Source: a virus. Taken from it: 35,351 nucleotides of DNA. The DNA is taken from IMG/VR virus record IMGVR_UViG_3300006920_000118, positions 1-35,351 of that record; one strand, given 5' to 3'. This document shows positions 1 through 7,056 of this stretch, one piece after another. The notes below the pieces were generated by a model. The model ran no database searches and was not told the origin of the DNA. It saw only the letters and a list, made by a program, of their open reading frames with translations. The position numbers were made by a program, and so were the translations under genes. Numbering within the stretch: position 1 is the first letter of the stretch; each line of letters begins with the position of its first letter.

Positions 1-103
1 GACAAGTAACAAACACTACCACAACAATAGGAGAGCCTACTAAAGTCTATGTAACAGAGCAAGACATAAGTAATACACAAAATAAGGTTAGTGTGAATGA
101 AGC
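1..103 (+). repeat. Terminal repeat, left copy (matches 34722-34824)
   Basis: Bases 1-103 are identical to 34722-34824; base 104 is A here and C in the other copy, after which the two diverge. Both copies lie in the 3' end of the tape measure gene. The sequence beyond the repeat is homologous but strongly divergent on the right. The repeat therefore looks like the overlap of a circular assembly that runs into a different allele, rather than a packaged direct terminal repeat. Confidence 0.9.
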
Positions 104-119
104 ACAAGCGACAATATAA
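1..119 (+). CDS. Tape measure protein, C-terminal end (partial at window start)
   Basis: The first 119 bases encode the last 38 residues and stop codon of the tape measure protein whose complete copy lies at 32840-34840. The codons from base 3 give a C-terminus (ending SVNEAQATI) identical to that copy. The DNA is identical for 103 bases and then differs by silent changes and a different stop (TAA here, TAG there). This fragment therefore marks the closing point of a circular or terminally redundant genome, not a separate gene. Confidence 0.9.
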   Translation, partial: QVTNTTTTIGEPTKVYVTEQDISNTQNKVSVNEAQATI

Positions 120-149
120 AAAAAGCCATGTACTGCAATACACGGCTTT
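118..149 (-). terminator. Rho-independent terminator (best on minus strand)
   Basis: AAAGCC-A-TGT at 122-131 pairs with ACA-C-GGCTTT at 140-149 around an 8-nt loop, with one A/C mismatch. Read on the minus strand the stem is followed by a U run (A118-A124 on the plus strand). On the plus strand only three T follow, so it may also stop tape measure transcription, but less well. Confidence 0.65.
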
Positions 150-186
150 AACCTTAAAAAAATAATTATTTATAAACTTTAAATAT
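118..186 (-). ncRNA. Putative short minus-strand RNA with its own promoter and terminator
   Basis: A perfect host-type promoter on the minus strand (TTG at 220-218, 19-bp spacer, TATCTTTG at 198-191) would start a transcript near 184-186. About 35 nt later lies a hairpin (149-122) followed on this strand by a run of U (complement of A118-A124). No ORF of any size fits between them. The expected product is an untranslated RNA of about 68 nt. The divergent allele at 34841-34874 lacks the whole unit. Start and end points are inferred, and the target is unknown. Confidence 0.55.
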
Positions 187-190
187 TTCA

Positions 191-220
191 CAAAGATAGC
201 AAACTTTTTAAATAATGCAA
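191..220 (-). promoter_or_regulatory. Bacteroidota-type promoter, minus strand
   Basis: On the minus strand TTG (220-218) is followed after exactly 19 bp by TATCTTTG (198-191). This is a full match to the Bacteroidota housekeeping form TTG / TAnnTTTG. It points away from the protease gene toward the hairpin at 149-122. Its TTG lies inside the late element TGCAATTA (216-223) of the plus strand. Confidence 0.65.
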
Positions 221-243
221 TTAAATAATAAATAAATACTTTA
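216..243 (+). promoter_or_regulatory. Late-type promoter element 1 (TGCAATTA / TACTTTA)
   Basis: TGCAATTA at 216-223 and TACTTTA at 237-243 lie 33 and 12 bp before the ATG at 249. The same two blocks at the same distances occur before 864, 3866 and 34874. The spacing equals that of host -33 and -7 elements, but the words differ, which suggests a phage-specific late promoter. Function is inferred. Confidence 0.6.
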
Positions 244-248
244 TAGAT

Positions 249-824
249 ATGAAAACGTATGAACTAATAATAGACAGCAAAGAAGATAGCGGTGTAGACT
301 ACATTGCTTTAGTAGACCGCCCTGCAATAGAAAGCGACTGGCAAGCCTTTAAAGAAACTAAACTACAGTTTAAAGTAAAGGACGAAGAGAAGAGAATAGT
401 AAGCGGTTATTTCATGATAGCAGATAAACCTATTTACAGAAATAACGAACAACTAGGAGAGCATAACGTAATATTTAGAGCAGACGTTATTAAAGACATT
501 GTATTTAAGTTTATGGCTAACGGCTTTAATTCTAATACTAACCTAATGCACGAAGCAGAATTAAAACTAAGTGATGTATTTGTATTTGAATCTTTATTAA
601 TAGATAGAGATAGGGGGGTTAATCCGCCGCAAGGATATGAAGATGCACCTGACGGATCTTGGTGGGGAAGTATGAGAGTAGATAATGATAAGGTTTGGAA
701 TTTAATTAAGGAAGGACAATTCAAAGGTTTTAGCGTAGAGGGGTTCTTTAGTTATGTAAAAGACGAACCAACAGAGGACGAACAAAAACTAGCAAAAATA
801 ATAGAGTTGTTTAAAAGTCTTTAA
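249..824 (+). CDS. XkdF-like prohead protease (peptidase S78_2 type)
   Basis: This 191-aa protein resembles the PBSX XkdF family of putative capsid maturation serine proteases, which cleave the scaffold and capsid proteins during procapsid maturation. Family-like features are the N-terminal LVDRPAIESDW (about 22-32), GYFMIADKPIYRN (about 53-65), the conserved His in LMHE (about 99-102), GSWWGSMRV (about 136-144) and FKGFSVEGFFSY (about 158-169). His of LMHE and Ser of FSVEG are the likely catalytic pair. Scaffold and capsid genes follow directly, the usual order. It is preceded by late-type element 1. A divergent homologue, roughly half identical by eye, begins at 34874 at the same genomic position after the repeat. 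Confidence 0.85.
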   Translation: MKTYELIIDSKEDSGVDYIALVDRPAIESDWQAFKETKLQFKVKDEEKRIVSGYFMIADKPIYRNNEQLGEHNVIFRADVIKDIVFKFMANGFNSNTNLMHEAELKLSDVFVFESLLIDRDRGVNPPQGYEDAPDGSWWGSMRVDNDKVWNLIKEGQFKGFSVEGFFSYVKDEPTEDEQKLAKIIELFKSL

Positions 825-830
825 AAATAG

Positions 831-858
831 TGCAATTAATAATTATAAAAATATTTTA
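831..858 (+). promoter_or_regulatory. Late-type promoter element 2 (TGCAATTA / TATTTTA)
   Basis: TGCAATTA at 831-838 and TATTTTA at 852-858 lie exactly 33 and 12 bp before the ATG at 864, as at the other members of this set. It sits in the 39-bp gap between protease and scaffold genes and could give capsid genes their own strong late transcription. Confidence 0.6.
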
Positions 859-863
859 ACAAT

Positions 864-1433
864 ATGGAAGCAACCAACATTTTAGAAAAAATTAAAAGAA
901 TCGTATTTGGCGAAGAAGAAGCGAAAGCAGAAGTAACCAAAAGCGCCTTTATGGATGCTACTTTAGAAGATGGTACATTGATTAATATTGAGCCAGCACT
1001 AGAAGTAGGTGCAGCAGTAGTAGTAATTGATGCAGATAATAACCCAGTAGTAGCACCAGACGCTGAACATACATTAGCAGACGGCACTAAGTTTGTAACT
1101 GTAGAGGGTGTTATTACTGACATTATGCCAATGGAAGAAGTAGTAGTAGAGGAAGAAGTACCGATGGCAGAAGATGCTACGGAAACACAAGAGCAAAAAG
1201 TAAAAAAGGTAGTTGAATCTATTGTAAAGGAATCTCACTTCGCAACAGAAGAAAAGGTTAATGAAGCGGTAGAATCACTTAAAGCACTATTTGCAGAAGA
1301 ATTAAGCAAGGCTAAGAACGAAATTAAAGACATAGTATTTAAGTCTTTTACAGAGTTTGGAGCAACAGAAAAAGCAGCGCCAACGGAAAAGCCGAAAGCA
1401 CTAAAAAAGAAAAACAATTTATTCATTAAATAA
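864..1433 (+). CDS. Putative capsid scaffold protein
   Basis: The 189-aa protein is acidic in the middle (EEVVVEEEVPMAEDATE, about 92-108). It has a predicted helical, coiled-coil-like stretch from about 110 to 165 and a basic C-terminus (KPKALKKKNNLFIK). Size, composition and place between the protease and major capsid genes are typical of phage scaffold proteins, which guide procapsid assembly and bind the shell through a basic C-terminal tail. No specific sequence motif proves this. It could also have a protease-inhibitor or virion role. Confidence 0.7.
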   Translation: MEATNILEKIKRIVFGEEEAKAEVTKSAFMDATLEDGTLINIEPALEVGAAVVVIDADNNPVVAPDAEHTLADGTKFVTVEGVITDIMPMEEVVVEEEVPMAEDATETQEQKVKKVVESIVKESHFATEEKVNEAVESLKALFAEELSKAKNEIKDIVFKSFTEFGATEKAAPTEKPKALKKKNNLFIK

Positions 1434-1443
1434 AAATTAAATT

Positions 1444-2379
1444 ATGAGTTTTAACGTAGCAGGATTAAGTGCATATATCGAAAATGCAGACTTTCCAATT
1501 ATCGCAGCAATACAAGTATCTTCTGATACAGCAGCATTAGCGACAAAACAATTAGGGATTAAAGGTAGTTCTAAAATGCACTATCTTACTTCTGATGTAG
1601 TATTCCAAGACGGTGCAAACTGTACACGTTCAGCAAGTGGAACTACAACTTTAACAGATAGAACTATTACCGTTGGTGATGTGGCTATTTATGAAAACCT
1701 TTGTGCAAAAGACCTTATTGGTAAGTATGCACAAATCTATATGGCACAAGGTGCAGCAGGAGACAAAGTTCTTCCAGCAGAAGTAGATGCTGCTTTCATG
1801 CAACAAAAAATGGAAGGTATCAAAAAACAATTAGAAGTTTCTGATTGGCAAGGTGATACTTTATCTGGTACTAATAACCTTTCTTACTATGACGGTTGGT
1901 TGAAGCAAATTGATGCAGGTTCACCAGTAGACGGTAACACAGGTGGAGTAACAGTTGCTACAGGTGTAACGGCTGCTAACATTATTGCAGTACTACAAGG
2001 TATGTTCTTATCTATCCCTCAAAACATTAGAGGTAGAGAAGATTTATCAATCTTTATGCCTAGAGAGTATTACGATTTGTATGTAGTTGCTTTGATTAAC
2101 GCTAACTTGTTTCACTTTATCGGAGAAGATGGTGTATCTAAATTACACGGAACTAACGTATCGGTAAGACCTACTGACGGACTATTAGGACTTGATAGAA
2201 TGATACTTACATGGAATGGTAACTTAGTTATCGGAATGGATGGAGATGAAGAGCAAGATAACTTAGAAGTAAGATTAGATCCTGTTACTGAAAAGAACAT
2301 CTTTTTCGATTGTAACTTTAAAAGAGGAACACAAGTTTTTTACACAGAAGAGTGTGTAGAATTTACTTTAGTACCTTAA
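1444..2379 (+). CDS. Major capsid protein (HK97-fold expected)
   Basis: The 311-aa product follows protease and scaffold and ends just before a strong terminator, the standard place and length for a major capsid protein. It begins MSFNVAGLSAYIEN. Codon choice is smoother and rich in aliphatic and Gly/Ala/Thr codons, as in highly expressed virion proteins. It contains sites usual for this class such as LSIFMPREYYDLYV (near 200-213) and a C-terminal RGTQVFYTEECVEF. No N-terminal delta domain of HK97 length is apparent, in line with a separate scaffold. The assignment rests mainly on context. Confidence 0.8.
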   Translation: MSFNVAGLSAYIENADFPIIAAIQVSSDTAALATKQLGIKGSSKMHYLTSDVVFQDGANCTRSASGTTTLTDRTITVGDVAIYENLCAKDLIGKYAQIYMAQGAAGDKVLPAEVDAAFMQQKMEGIKKQLEVSDWQGDTLSGTNNLSYYDGWLKQIDAGSPVDGNTGGVTVATGVTAANIIAVLQGMFLSIPQNIRGREDLSIFMPREYYDLYVVALINANLFHFIGEDGVSKLHGTNVSVRPTDGLLGLDRMILTWNGNLVIGMDGDEEQDNLEVRLDPVTEKNIFFDCNFKRGTQVFYTEECVEFTLVP

Positions 2380-2402
2380 TAATTAAATAATAACTAGAGA
2401 AG

Positions 2403-2435
2403 AGGGTGGTGGTTAAGTACTGCTACCCTTTTTTT
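2403..2435 (+). terminator. Rho-independent terminator after capsid gene
   Basis: AGGGT(GG)T at 2403-2410 pairs with (G/C-rich) GCTACCCT ending at 2429, and seven T follow (2429-2435). It separates the capsid gene from the next virion genes and would set a higher capsid mRNA level or partial read-through. Confidence 0.75.
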
Positions 2436-2451
2436 ATAAAAAATAATAAAA

Positions 2452-2913
2452 ATGAGTTTAATAACAAATTATTGGGACATCTTTAGAAGCGACAAATTAA
2501 AAGAAAAGTTTGAAGAGGTTGATAATACTATTTATGTGGAAGAGGTAGAAATTACCGCAGCACAATTAATAGCAATGAATGGAGCAGCAGTTGAGGTTGT
2601 CCCAGCAGAGGGAGCAGGAAAAGTTTTAGAGTTGGTAGATGCAGTTTTTATCTTTGACTATGGAACAGTACAATTTACAGGTGGTGGTGCAGTTGTTTTA
2701 GAAGAAGAGACTAGCGCAACGGCTTTGAGTGGCACAGTAGCAGCAGCAGTATTTACAGCAGCAGCAGATAGCATTACTAAAGTACTAGGAGTAGGAGCAA
2801 CACTAACGGCAAACAAGGGAATCTTTATATCAAATGCAACGGCTGCTTTTGCTGATGGTGATGGTGTATTAAGATTGAAAGTTGCTTATAGAGTTCATTC
2901 AACAGGATTATAA
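2452..2913 (+). CDS. Putative head decoration / capsid-associated protein
   Basis: The 153-aa protein has a short N-terminal lead followed by a compact Ala/Val/Gly-rich beta domain. The segment ITAAQLIAMNGAAVEVVPA (about 34-52), then FIFDYGTVQFTGGGAVVLEE, and the end LRLKVAYRVHSTGL give the look of small virion proteins often coded right after the capsid gene. A shell-decorating role is likely from position and composition, but no catalytic or binding motif is visible. Its start is preceded by an A-rich leader rather than a Shine-Dalgarno site. Confidence 0.5.
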   Translation: MSLITNYWDIFRSDKLKEKFEEVDNTIYVEEVEITAAQLIAMNGAAVEVVPAEGAGKVLELVDAVFIFDYGTVQFTGGGAVVLEEETSATALSGTVAAAVFTAAADSITKVLGVGATLTANKGIFISNATAAFADGDGVLRLKVAYRVHSTGL

Positions 2914-2932
2914 ATATTTAAAACAATAAAAA

Positions 2933-3457
2933 ATGGCGTGTTTACTAACAACAGGATTTACACTAGATTGCAATGACAATTCTGGCGGAATCGAAGAAAT
3001 ACTAATAGGTAACTTTTCTGAGATAACTTCTTTTACAGACTTAGCAGGAGAAATTACTGCAATAACTCAAGATGGGGTTACTTCTTTCTACAGATACGAA
3101 CTAGAGCAAGAGGATAGTGATTTAATTACTACTGAAAACAGGAGTGCAGAAAATGGCACTTTGTTTTACGAGACAGTACTTAACTTTACTATTGATAAAC
3201 TTGCAGCAACAAAAAGCGAAGAGTTGAAAATTATGGCACAGGCTAGAAAGTTGGTGATACTTGCCAAACTTACAGACGGTCAATATGTGGCTATGGGATT
3301 TGATAGAGGAGCAATGAAGCAAGGAGGTACTAACCAAATGGCAAGCGGTAAGGCTTACGGAGATAAGCAAGGTTATACTATTGGCTTAACTTCTAAAGAA
3401 AATCATTATCCTTACTTCACTACTCAAGCGGTGGTAGATACTTTGACTATTGCATAA
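2933..3457 (+). CDS. Putative major tail tube protein
   Basis: The 174-aa product begins MACLLTTGFTLDCND, a beginning I associate with a conserved structural protein of Bacteroidota siphophages and prophages. It has alternating beta-strand patterns (FYRYELEQEDSD, FYETVLNFTIDK) and a helical middle (KSEELKIMAQARKLVILAKL), compatible with the tail-tube fold. Position in the head-to-tail part of the virion block and the convergent terminator directly downstream fit an abundant structural protein. Alternative: another capsid-surface protein. Confidence 0.5.
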   Translation: MACLLTTGFTLDCNDNSGGIEEILIGNFSEITSFTDLAGEITAITQDGVTSFYRYELEQEDSDLITTENRSAENGTLFYETVLNFTIDKLAATKSEELKIMAQARKLVILAKLTDGQYVAMGFDRGAMKQGGTNQMASGKAYGDKQGYTIGLTSKENHYPYFTTQAVVDTLTIA

Positions 3458-3483
3458 CCAATAAAAAAGGAGGGTGTAAATCT

Positions 3484-3518
3484 AAAAAGCCTACTCTATT
3501 AATTTAGGGTAGGCTTTT
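3484..3518. terminator. Bidirectional terminator between convergent genes
   Basis: A 14-bp stem (3485-3498 with 3505-3518, one G-U pair, 6-nt loop) has U runs on both strands: TTTT at the plus-strand end and the complement of AAAAA at 3484-3488 on the minus strand. It ends both the tail tube gene and the minus-strand gene 3792-3556. Confidence 0.8.
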
Positions 3519-3555
3519 CTCTGCAAATAATACAAGGGAAACCACTCACCTTATA

Positions 3556-3792
3556 TCAAATCATAAACAACGCTTTTAATAAGTTTTCTACTTCTTTAAT
3601 ATCTTTAAAAGATACTGAATACAATTCTCCACTTAATGTAGGAGAAAAAAAGTCATCATTATTAAATTTTTCTATACTTAACTCAAAACTATTGTTCCTT
3701 AGCCAAATATAAGAACTAACCCCGTACCTTTTCTTATTGTAGTGTTTGACTTTCTTAAAGCCTAAGTTAATCATTTCTTTATCCTTTATCAT
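3556..3792 (-). CDS. Minus-strand small protein of unknown function (moron-like)
   Basis: This 78-aa reading frame on the minus strand has its own perfect host-type promoter (3837-3808), an A-rich leader and a downstream bidirectional terminator, so it is very likely real. I chose the ATG at 3792 because the predicted transcript starts near 3801, which excludes the upstream TTG at 3810. The protein (MIKDKEMINLGFKKVKHYNK...) is Lys-, Phe- and Asn-rich without membrane segments. It reads like a compact alpha/beta protein with FELSIEKFNNDDFFSP in the middle and an amphipathic C-terminal helix. Function is unknown. Its antisense position inside the late operon suggests early or host-driven expression. 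Confidence 0.7.
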   Translation of the reverse strand: MIKDKEMINLGFKKVKHYNKKRYGVSSYIWLRNNSFELSIEKFNNDDFFSPTLSGELYSVSFKDIKEVENLLKALFMI

Positions 3793-3807
3793 AGTTTTAA
3801 TTTTAAA

Positions 3808-3837
3808 CAAATATAAACAAACTTATCAAAAATGCAA
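3808..3837 (-). promoter_or_regulatory. Bacteroidota-type promoter, minus strand
   Basis: On the minus strand TTG (3837-3835), 19 bp, then TATATTTG (3815-3808) matches the host consensus exactly. It drives the 78-aa minus-strand gene. As with the promoter at 220-191, its TTG lies inside the late element TGCAATTG (3833-3840) of the opposite strand. Confidence 0.7.
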
Positions 3838-3860
3838 TTGTATTTTATTTTTATATTTTA
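3833..3860 (+). promoter_or_regulatory. Late-type promoter element 3 (TGCAATTG / TATTTTA)
   Basis: TGCAATTG at 3833-3840 and TATTTTA at 3854-3860 stand 33 and 12 bp before the ATG at 3866, the same geometry as the elements before 249, 864 and 34874. It would restart late transcription after the bidirectional terminator, ahead of the portal and connector genes. Confidence 0.6.
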
Positions 3861-3865
3861 ATAAT

Positions 3866-4060
3866 ATGGAGTTTAAGAAAGAATTAATTAACCACAAATG
3901 GAACGGCAAAGGCTTTAGAGGTATCTTAATTTGTGAAGATAACAAGGAGTTACTAATTAAATTAGATGCGCCAGTTTTCGAGGTGGAGAAAAAAAAGAAG
4001 TACAAAGGTATTAAAGAAGATAAGCCAACCGATGACAATAGCAATACAGAAAGCGAGTAG
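3866..4060 (+). CDS. Small hypothetical virion-block protein
   Basis: This 64-aa protein starts at the ATG placed 33 bp after late-type element 3. The open frame extends upstream, but that part overlaps the promoter and has biased low-complexity translation. The N-terminal half (NHKWNGKGFRGILICEDN) looks folded. The C-terminal half is Lys/Glu-rich and ends in an acidic, Ser/Asn-rich tail. It overlaps the next gene by 29 bp. No family was recognised; by position it may be a small head or connector accessory. Confidence 0.5.
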   Translation: MEFKKELINHKWNGKGFRGILICEDNKELLIKLDAPVFEVEKKKKYKGIKEDKPTDDNSNTESE

Positions 4061-4385
4061 TAACGAATTTTCACTAAGTAATATACTAGTAAAATCAATC
4101 TTTGCTAGTCGCACTTACTTATTTAAGTTTATCGGAGGAAGCACAAAGGCAGAGCAAACTTTAGTACTTGCACCTACTGTAAGTGATAACAGATTTAACT
4201 TTACTTTAATAGAGGGAACGGATATTACTTTTAACGAGTTGGGCTTTTACGAGTGGAAACTATACGAAGTTAACGGTACTCAAAACCTGCTTTGTGATGG
4301 CTTTATGAAAGTTTATAACACTGTTAACGAACCAACAACACCAACCGCTTTAAACGGTCAAACATACAAAGTATACAATGGATAA
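4032..4385 (+). CDS. Hypothetical structural protein upstream of portal
   Basis: The 117-aa product starts at the ATG at 4032. An upstream start at 3966 would overlap the previous gene far more and adds a basic, unlikely N-terminus. It is beta-rich (TYLFKFIGGSTKAEQTLVLAP, split as strands) with WKLYEVNG and a C-terminal Thr/Pro-rich linker. This looks like a small immunoglobulin-like virion domain. It overlaps the portal start by 8 bp, pointing to coupled translation. Function is unproven. Confidence 0.5.
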   Translation: MTIAIQKASSNEFSLSNILVKSIFASRTYLFKFIGGSTKAEQTLVLAPTVSDNRFNFTLIEGTDITFNELGFYEWKLYEVNGTQNLLCDGFMKVYNTVNEPTTPTALNGQTYKVYNG

Positions 4386-6288
4386 TAAAAATAAATACTC
4401 ATTTTCTTTTATCAGTTTTGATGCTCATAAACCGCCTGTAATTTTTGAAAAGAAAAATGCAGATTGGATCATATTTGGAGATGACAAAGAATATTATAAT
4501 AACTACCCTCAATACCTATTAGATAACTACAATAAGTCTGCTATCCATAATGCAATCTGCAATGGAAAGATTAACTACATTGTAGGAAGTGGTTTAGAGG
4601 TTAATTACTATACTGATGTTGCTAGTTTAGCAATGGCTAAAGGAACTATTAAAAGTGCTAACGAGTATGAGGATGCAGATGACTTAAATAGAAAGTTATC
4701 TACTGACTTAGTTTTATTTGGTGGTTTTTACGCTGAGTTAATACAGTCTAAAGACGGTAAAGGAATTAGCGCTTACCATTTATCATTTAATTATATTAGA
4801 CGTTCTAAGGAAGATGAAAGCGTTTGGTATTATACTAAAGATTGGGAATGTAGAAAGCCACAAGACAATGAAGATTTTAAAGAGTTTAGGACGTTTGAAG
4901 GAGAGTTTAAAAGCGGTGTTAACTACTTGGTTGACTATTCACTTTACAGAGCAGGAAATGAGCCTTATGCATTGCCAGACTATTTGGCTGCTAACAGTTA
5001 TATTGAGTTAGATTGGCGTATAGGTAATTTCTTGTTGAATAATGTTAAAAGTGGCTTTAGTGCTTCTTTCATAATTAACTTTCAGAACGGAACACCAACA
5101 GACGAGCAAAAGCAAGACATTGAAAGACAGTTAAAAAAGAAGTTCGGAGGAGATGACAACGGAGGTACTTTTGTAATTAACTTTACTGACCCTGACACGC
5201 CACCTGCAACTATTGACGTAATACCAACTAGCGGACATGACGATAGATTTAACACTTTAAAAGAAGCGGTTAGGGATAATCTTTTTACTTCTCACAATGT
5301 TACTAACCCTATGTTATTTGGTGTACGTGAAGCGGGTAGGTTAGGAGGGACTACAGAGGTAATAGAATCCTTTAACTTAATGCAGAACACTTATACTAAT
5401 AATAGACAAATATTATTAGAGAAGTTCTGGAATGACTTATTGGCATTTAAAGGAGTAGGTGCAAAAGTTGGAATTATTGAAGCGTTACCATTTGGGGAGA
5501 GTGAGAAAGTTAATGAGGTTGCTTTAGCACTTGGTACTTTATCGCCATTAGTTGCGACTAAGATATTAGAAGCGATGACTAACTCAGAGGTTAGAGCCTT
5601 GATTGGATTAGAGGGTTCTATTATAAGAACAGGAGATGCCAACCAAACTACTAGCAGTACAACAACTACTACTAACTTTTCCAAAGAAGATGAAGATAGT
5701 ATAATGTTAGACTTCTTTAATACTTGCGGTATAGATGACGATGAGTTAGAAGTAATTGAGAGCAGAGAATTAATGGCAAGTTCTATAGAAGATGCTGAAA
5801 GTCAAAGGTTAAACTTTGCTACTGTAACAGATTTACAAAGTCAGATATTAGCAATTATTGTTTCTAATCCTAATATGCCTGTGGCAGAGATAGCGGAAGC
5901 AATAGGAGAAACCCCAAGTGCTACTATGGATCAGATAGACATAATGCGAGCGAATGGATTAGTAGAGTTGAATAATGATAGTAACCCAGAGCCAACAGAA
6001 GAGGGTAAGAAAGAAAATGAAAGCGAAGTGTTTTTAGTTTATAAATATGACAAAAGACCTGACGTTTCTGGCGGTGCAATTATAGATACTACTAGAGATT
6101 TTTGCAAGCAACTCATAAGACTAAATAGAAGTTACACATTATCGGATATTAAAAGATTAAGAAACGGTCAAGGCTTAGACGTTTTTACAAGTCGTGGTGG
6201 TTGGTACACTAAGCCAGGAACTAATAATCACGTACCTTATTGCAGACACACATGGAAACAAAGACTAGTAAAAAGAAAGAAAAAATAA
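4378..6288 (+). CDS. Portal protein with C-terminal winged-helix and MuF-like extension
   Basis: The 636-aa protein is the portal, the dodecameric ring through which DNA enters and leaves the head. The first ~380 residues match portal character, including the stem region NPMLFGVREAGRLGG followed by TEVIESFNLMQNTYTNN (about 310-345). Residues about 395-430 are hydrophobic helix and are followed by a Thr/Ser-rich linker. A winged-helix-like segment (PNMPVAEIAEAIGETPSAT, near 500-518) follows. The last ~65 residues (FCKQLIRL..., GGWYTKPG, YCRHTW) resemble the C-terminal part of MuF-type minor head proteins, with a Cys/His pair. Portal-MuF fusions exist in Bacteroidota phages; the inserted HTH is less usual. 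A stand-alone mid-sized MuF gene is absent here, which supports the fusion. Confidence 0.8.
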   Translation: MDNKNKYSFSFISFDAHKPPVIFEKKNADWIIFGDDKEYYNNYPQYLLDNYNKSAIHNAICNGKINYIVGSGLEVNYYTDVASLAMAKGTIKSANEYEDADDLNRKLSTDLVLFGGFYAELIQSKDGKGISAYHLSFNYIRRSKEDESVWYYTKDWECRKPQDNEDFKEFRTFEGEFKSGVNYLVDYSLYRAGNEPYALPDYLAANSYIELDWRIGNFLLNNVKSGFSASFIINFQNGTPTDEQKQDIERQLKKKFGGDDNGGTFVINFTDPDTPPATIDVIPTSGHDDRFNTLKEAVRDNLFTSHNVTNPMLFGVREAGRLGGTTEVIESFNLMQNTYTNNRQILLEKFWNDLLAFKGVGAKVGIIEALPFGESEKVNEVALALGTLSPLVATKILEAMTNSEVRALIGLEGSIIRTGDANQTTSSTTTTTNFSKEDEDSIMLDFFNTCGIDDDELEVIESRELMASSIEDAESQRLNFATVTDLQSQILAIIVSNPNMPVAEIAEAIGETPSATMDQIDIMRANGLVELNNDSNPEPTEEGKKENESEVFLVYKYDKRPDVSGGAIIDTTRDFCKQLIRLNRSYTLSDIKRLRNGQGLDVFTSRGGWYTKPGTNNHVPYCRHTWKQRLVKRKKK

Positions 6289-6419
6289 GTTCTTACCAAA
6301 GACTTAAAAACAAGTTTGAACACTATAAAAACGGAGTAGAGGCAATGATAGAAAGACCGCATAGTAGTGAAGCAAAGAACTTTAGAATGAACTATAAATT
6401 AGAAAATGACTTAATGTAA
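6252..6419 (+). CDS. Small basic hypothetical protein (overlaps portal end)
   Basis: A 55-aa frame begins inside the last 37 bp of the portal gene and ends in a TAATG overlap with the next gene. It fills the 130-bp gap that would otherwise be empty. The product begins METKTSKKKEKISSYQRL and is Lys/Arg/Asn-rich and helical. The start-stop overlaps at both ends support translation. Function is unknown; a head-completion or DNA-contacting role is possible but not shown. Confidence 0.6.
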   Translation: METKTSKKKEKISSYQRLKNKFEHYKNGVEAMIERPHSSEAKNFRMNYKLENDLM

Positions 6420-6976
6420 TGGCGAACGTTTTATTTATAAGTGAAAGTTACTTAAAGAGTAATACCAACATAGACGAGAATGTAGATATTAAAGAGATAC
6501 TACCCGCTATTGCAGATGCTCAGGCTATGCACTTACTACCCGCTTTAGGTTCTGCTTTATACGATGACTTAAAGACTAAGATAGCAGCAGGAACTACCAA
6601 CGCAGACGAGGACACTCTACTAACAGATTTTATAGCACCTATGTTAACTAAGTTTGTGCAAATGGAGTTATCTAGTGATTTGCTTTTTAAGTATAGAGAT
6701 AAGGGCGTAATGACTAAGAGTAGCGAAAACTCACAGCCTGTAGACTATACTAAGATGCGTTACTTAATGGATAGATGGGATAATAAAGCACAATTCTATA
6801 AGAAGCGTTTAATAGATTATCTATGTGGTAATACTACTTTATTTCCTGCTTACTTACAAAGTCCTAACACTTGGGACGTTTTACCAGATACAGACGCATT
6901 TACTAACCCTTTTTATTTAGGCACGCAAACATGGGAAGAGAAAAAAGAAAAACTGAAACTAAGAGGAAGTTTGTAA
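6419..6976 (+). CDS. Head-tail connector-like protein (DUF6712 type)
   Basis: The 185-aa product has the helical N-terminal pattern of head-completion (gp6-like) connector proteins: LFISESYLKSNTNIDENV, then DIKEILPAIADAQAMHLLPALGS (about 27-48) and a Tyr-rich helical region (YKKRLIDYLCGN). This matches the DUF6712-type proteins that follow the portal in Bacteroidota phages. It would extend the portal ring as the first neck protein. The TAATG overlap with the preceding small gene and the next genes suggests one transcription unit. Confidence 0.65.
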   Translation: MANVLFISESYLKSNTNIDENVDIKEILPAIADAQAMHLLPALGSALYDDLKTKIAAGTTNADEDTLLTDFIAPMLTKFVQMELSSDLLFKYRDKGVMTKSSENSQPVDYTKMRYLMDRWDNKAQFYKKRLIDYLCGNTTLFPAYLQSPNTWDVLPDTDAFTNPFYLGTQTWEEKKEKLKLRGSL

Positions 6977-7056
6977 ACATAGACAAGAAATTAAAGAAAT
7001 ACTTTGATGTTAAACTACGAGAGAATAATAGAGGAAAGCAGAACCTTTGCAAATAA
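6931..7056 (+). CDS. Possible very small basic protein overlapping two genes
   Basis: A 41-aa frame (begins MGREKRKTETKRKF) bridges the end of the connector gene and the start of the next gene in another frame. It covers the 30-bp gap and overlaps both neighbours. The very high Lys/Arg content resembles the small basic frame at 6252-6419. The overlap pattern is suggestive but the frame is short, so it could be chance. Confidence 0.3.
   Translation: MGREKRKTETKRKFVNIDKKLKKYFDVKLRENNRGKQNLCK

Noticed and set aside
1-103. Packaged direct terminal repeat of the virion genome
   Set aside because: The copies lie inside a coding gene and the sequence beyond the right copy is a diverged homologue of that beyond the left copy. 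A circular assembly with two alleles explains this better.
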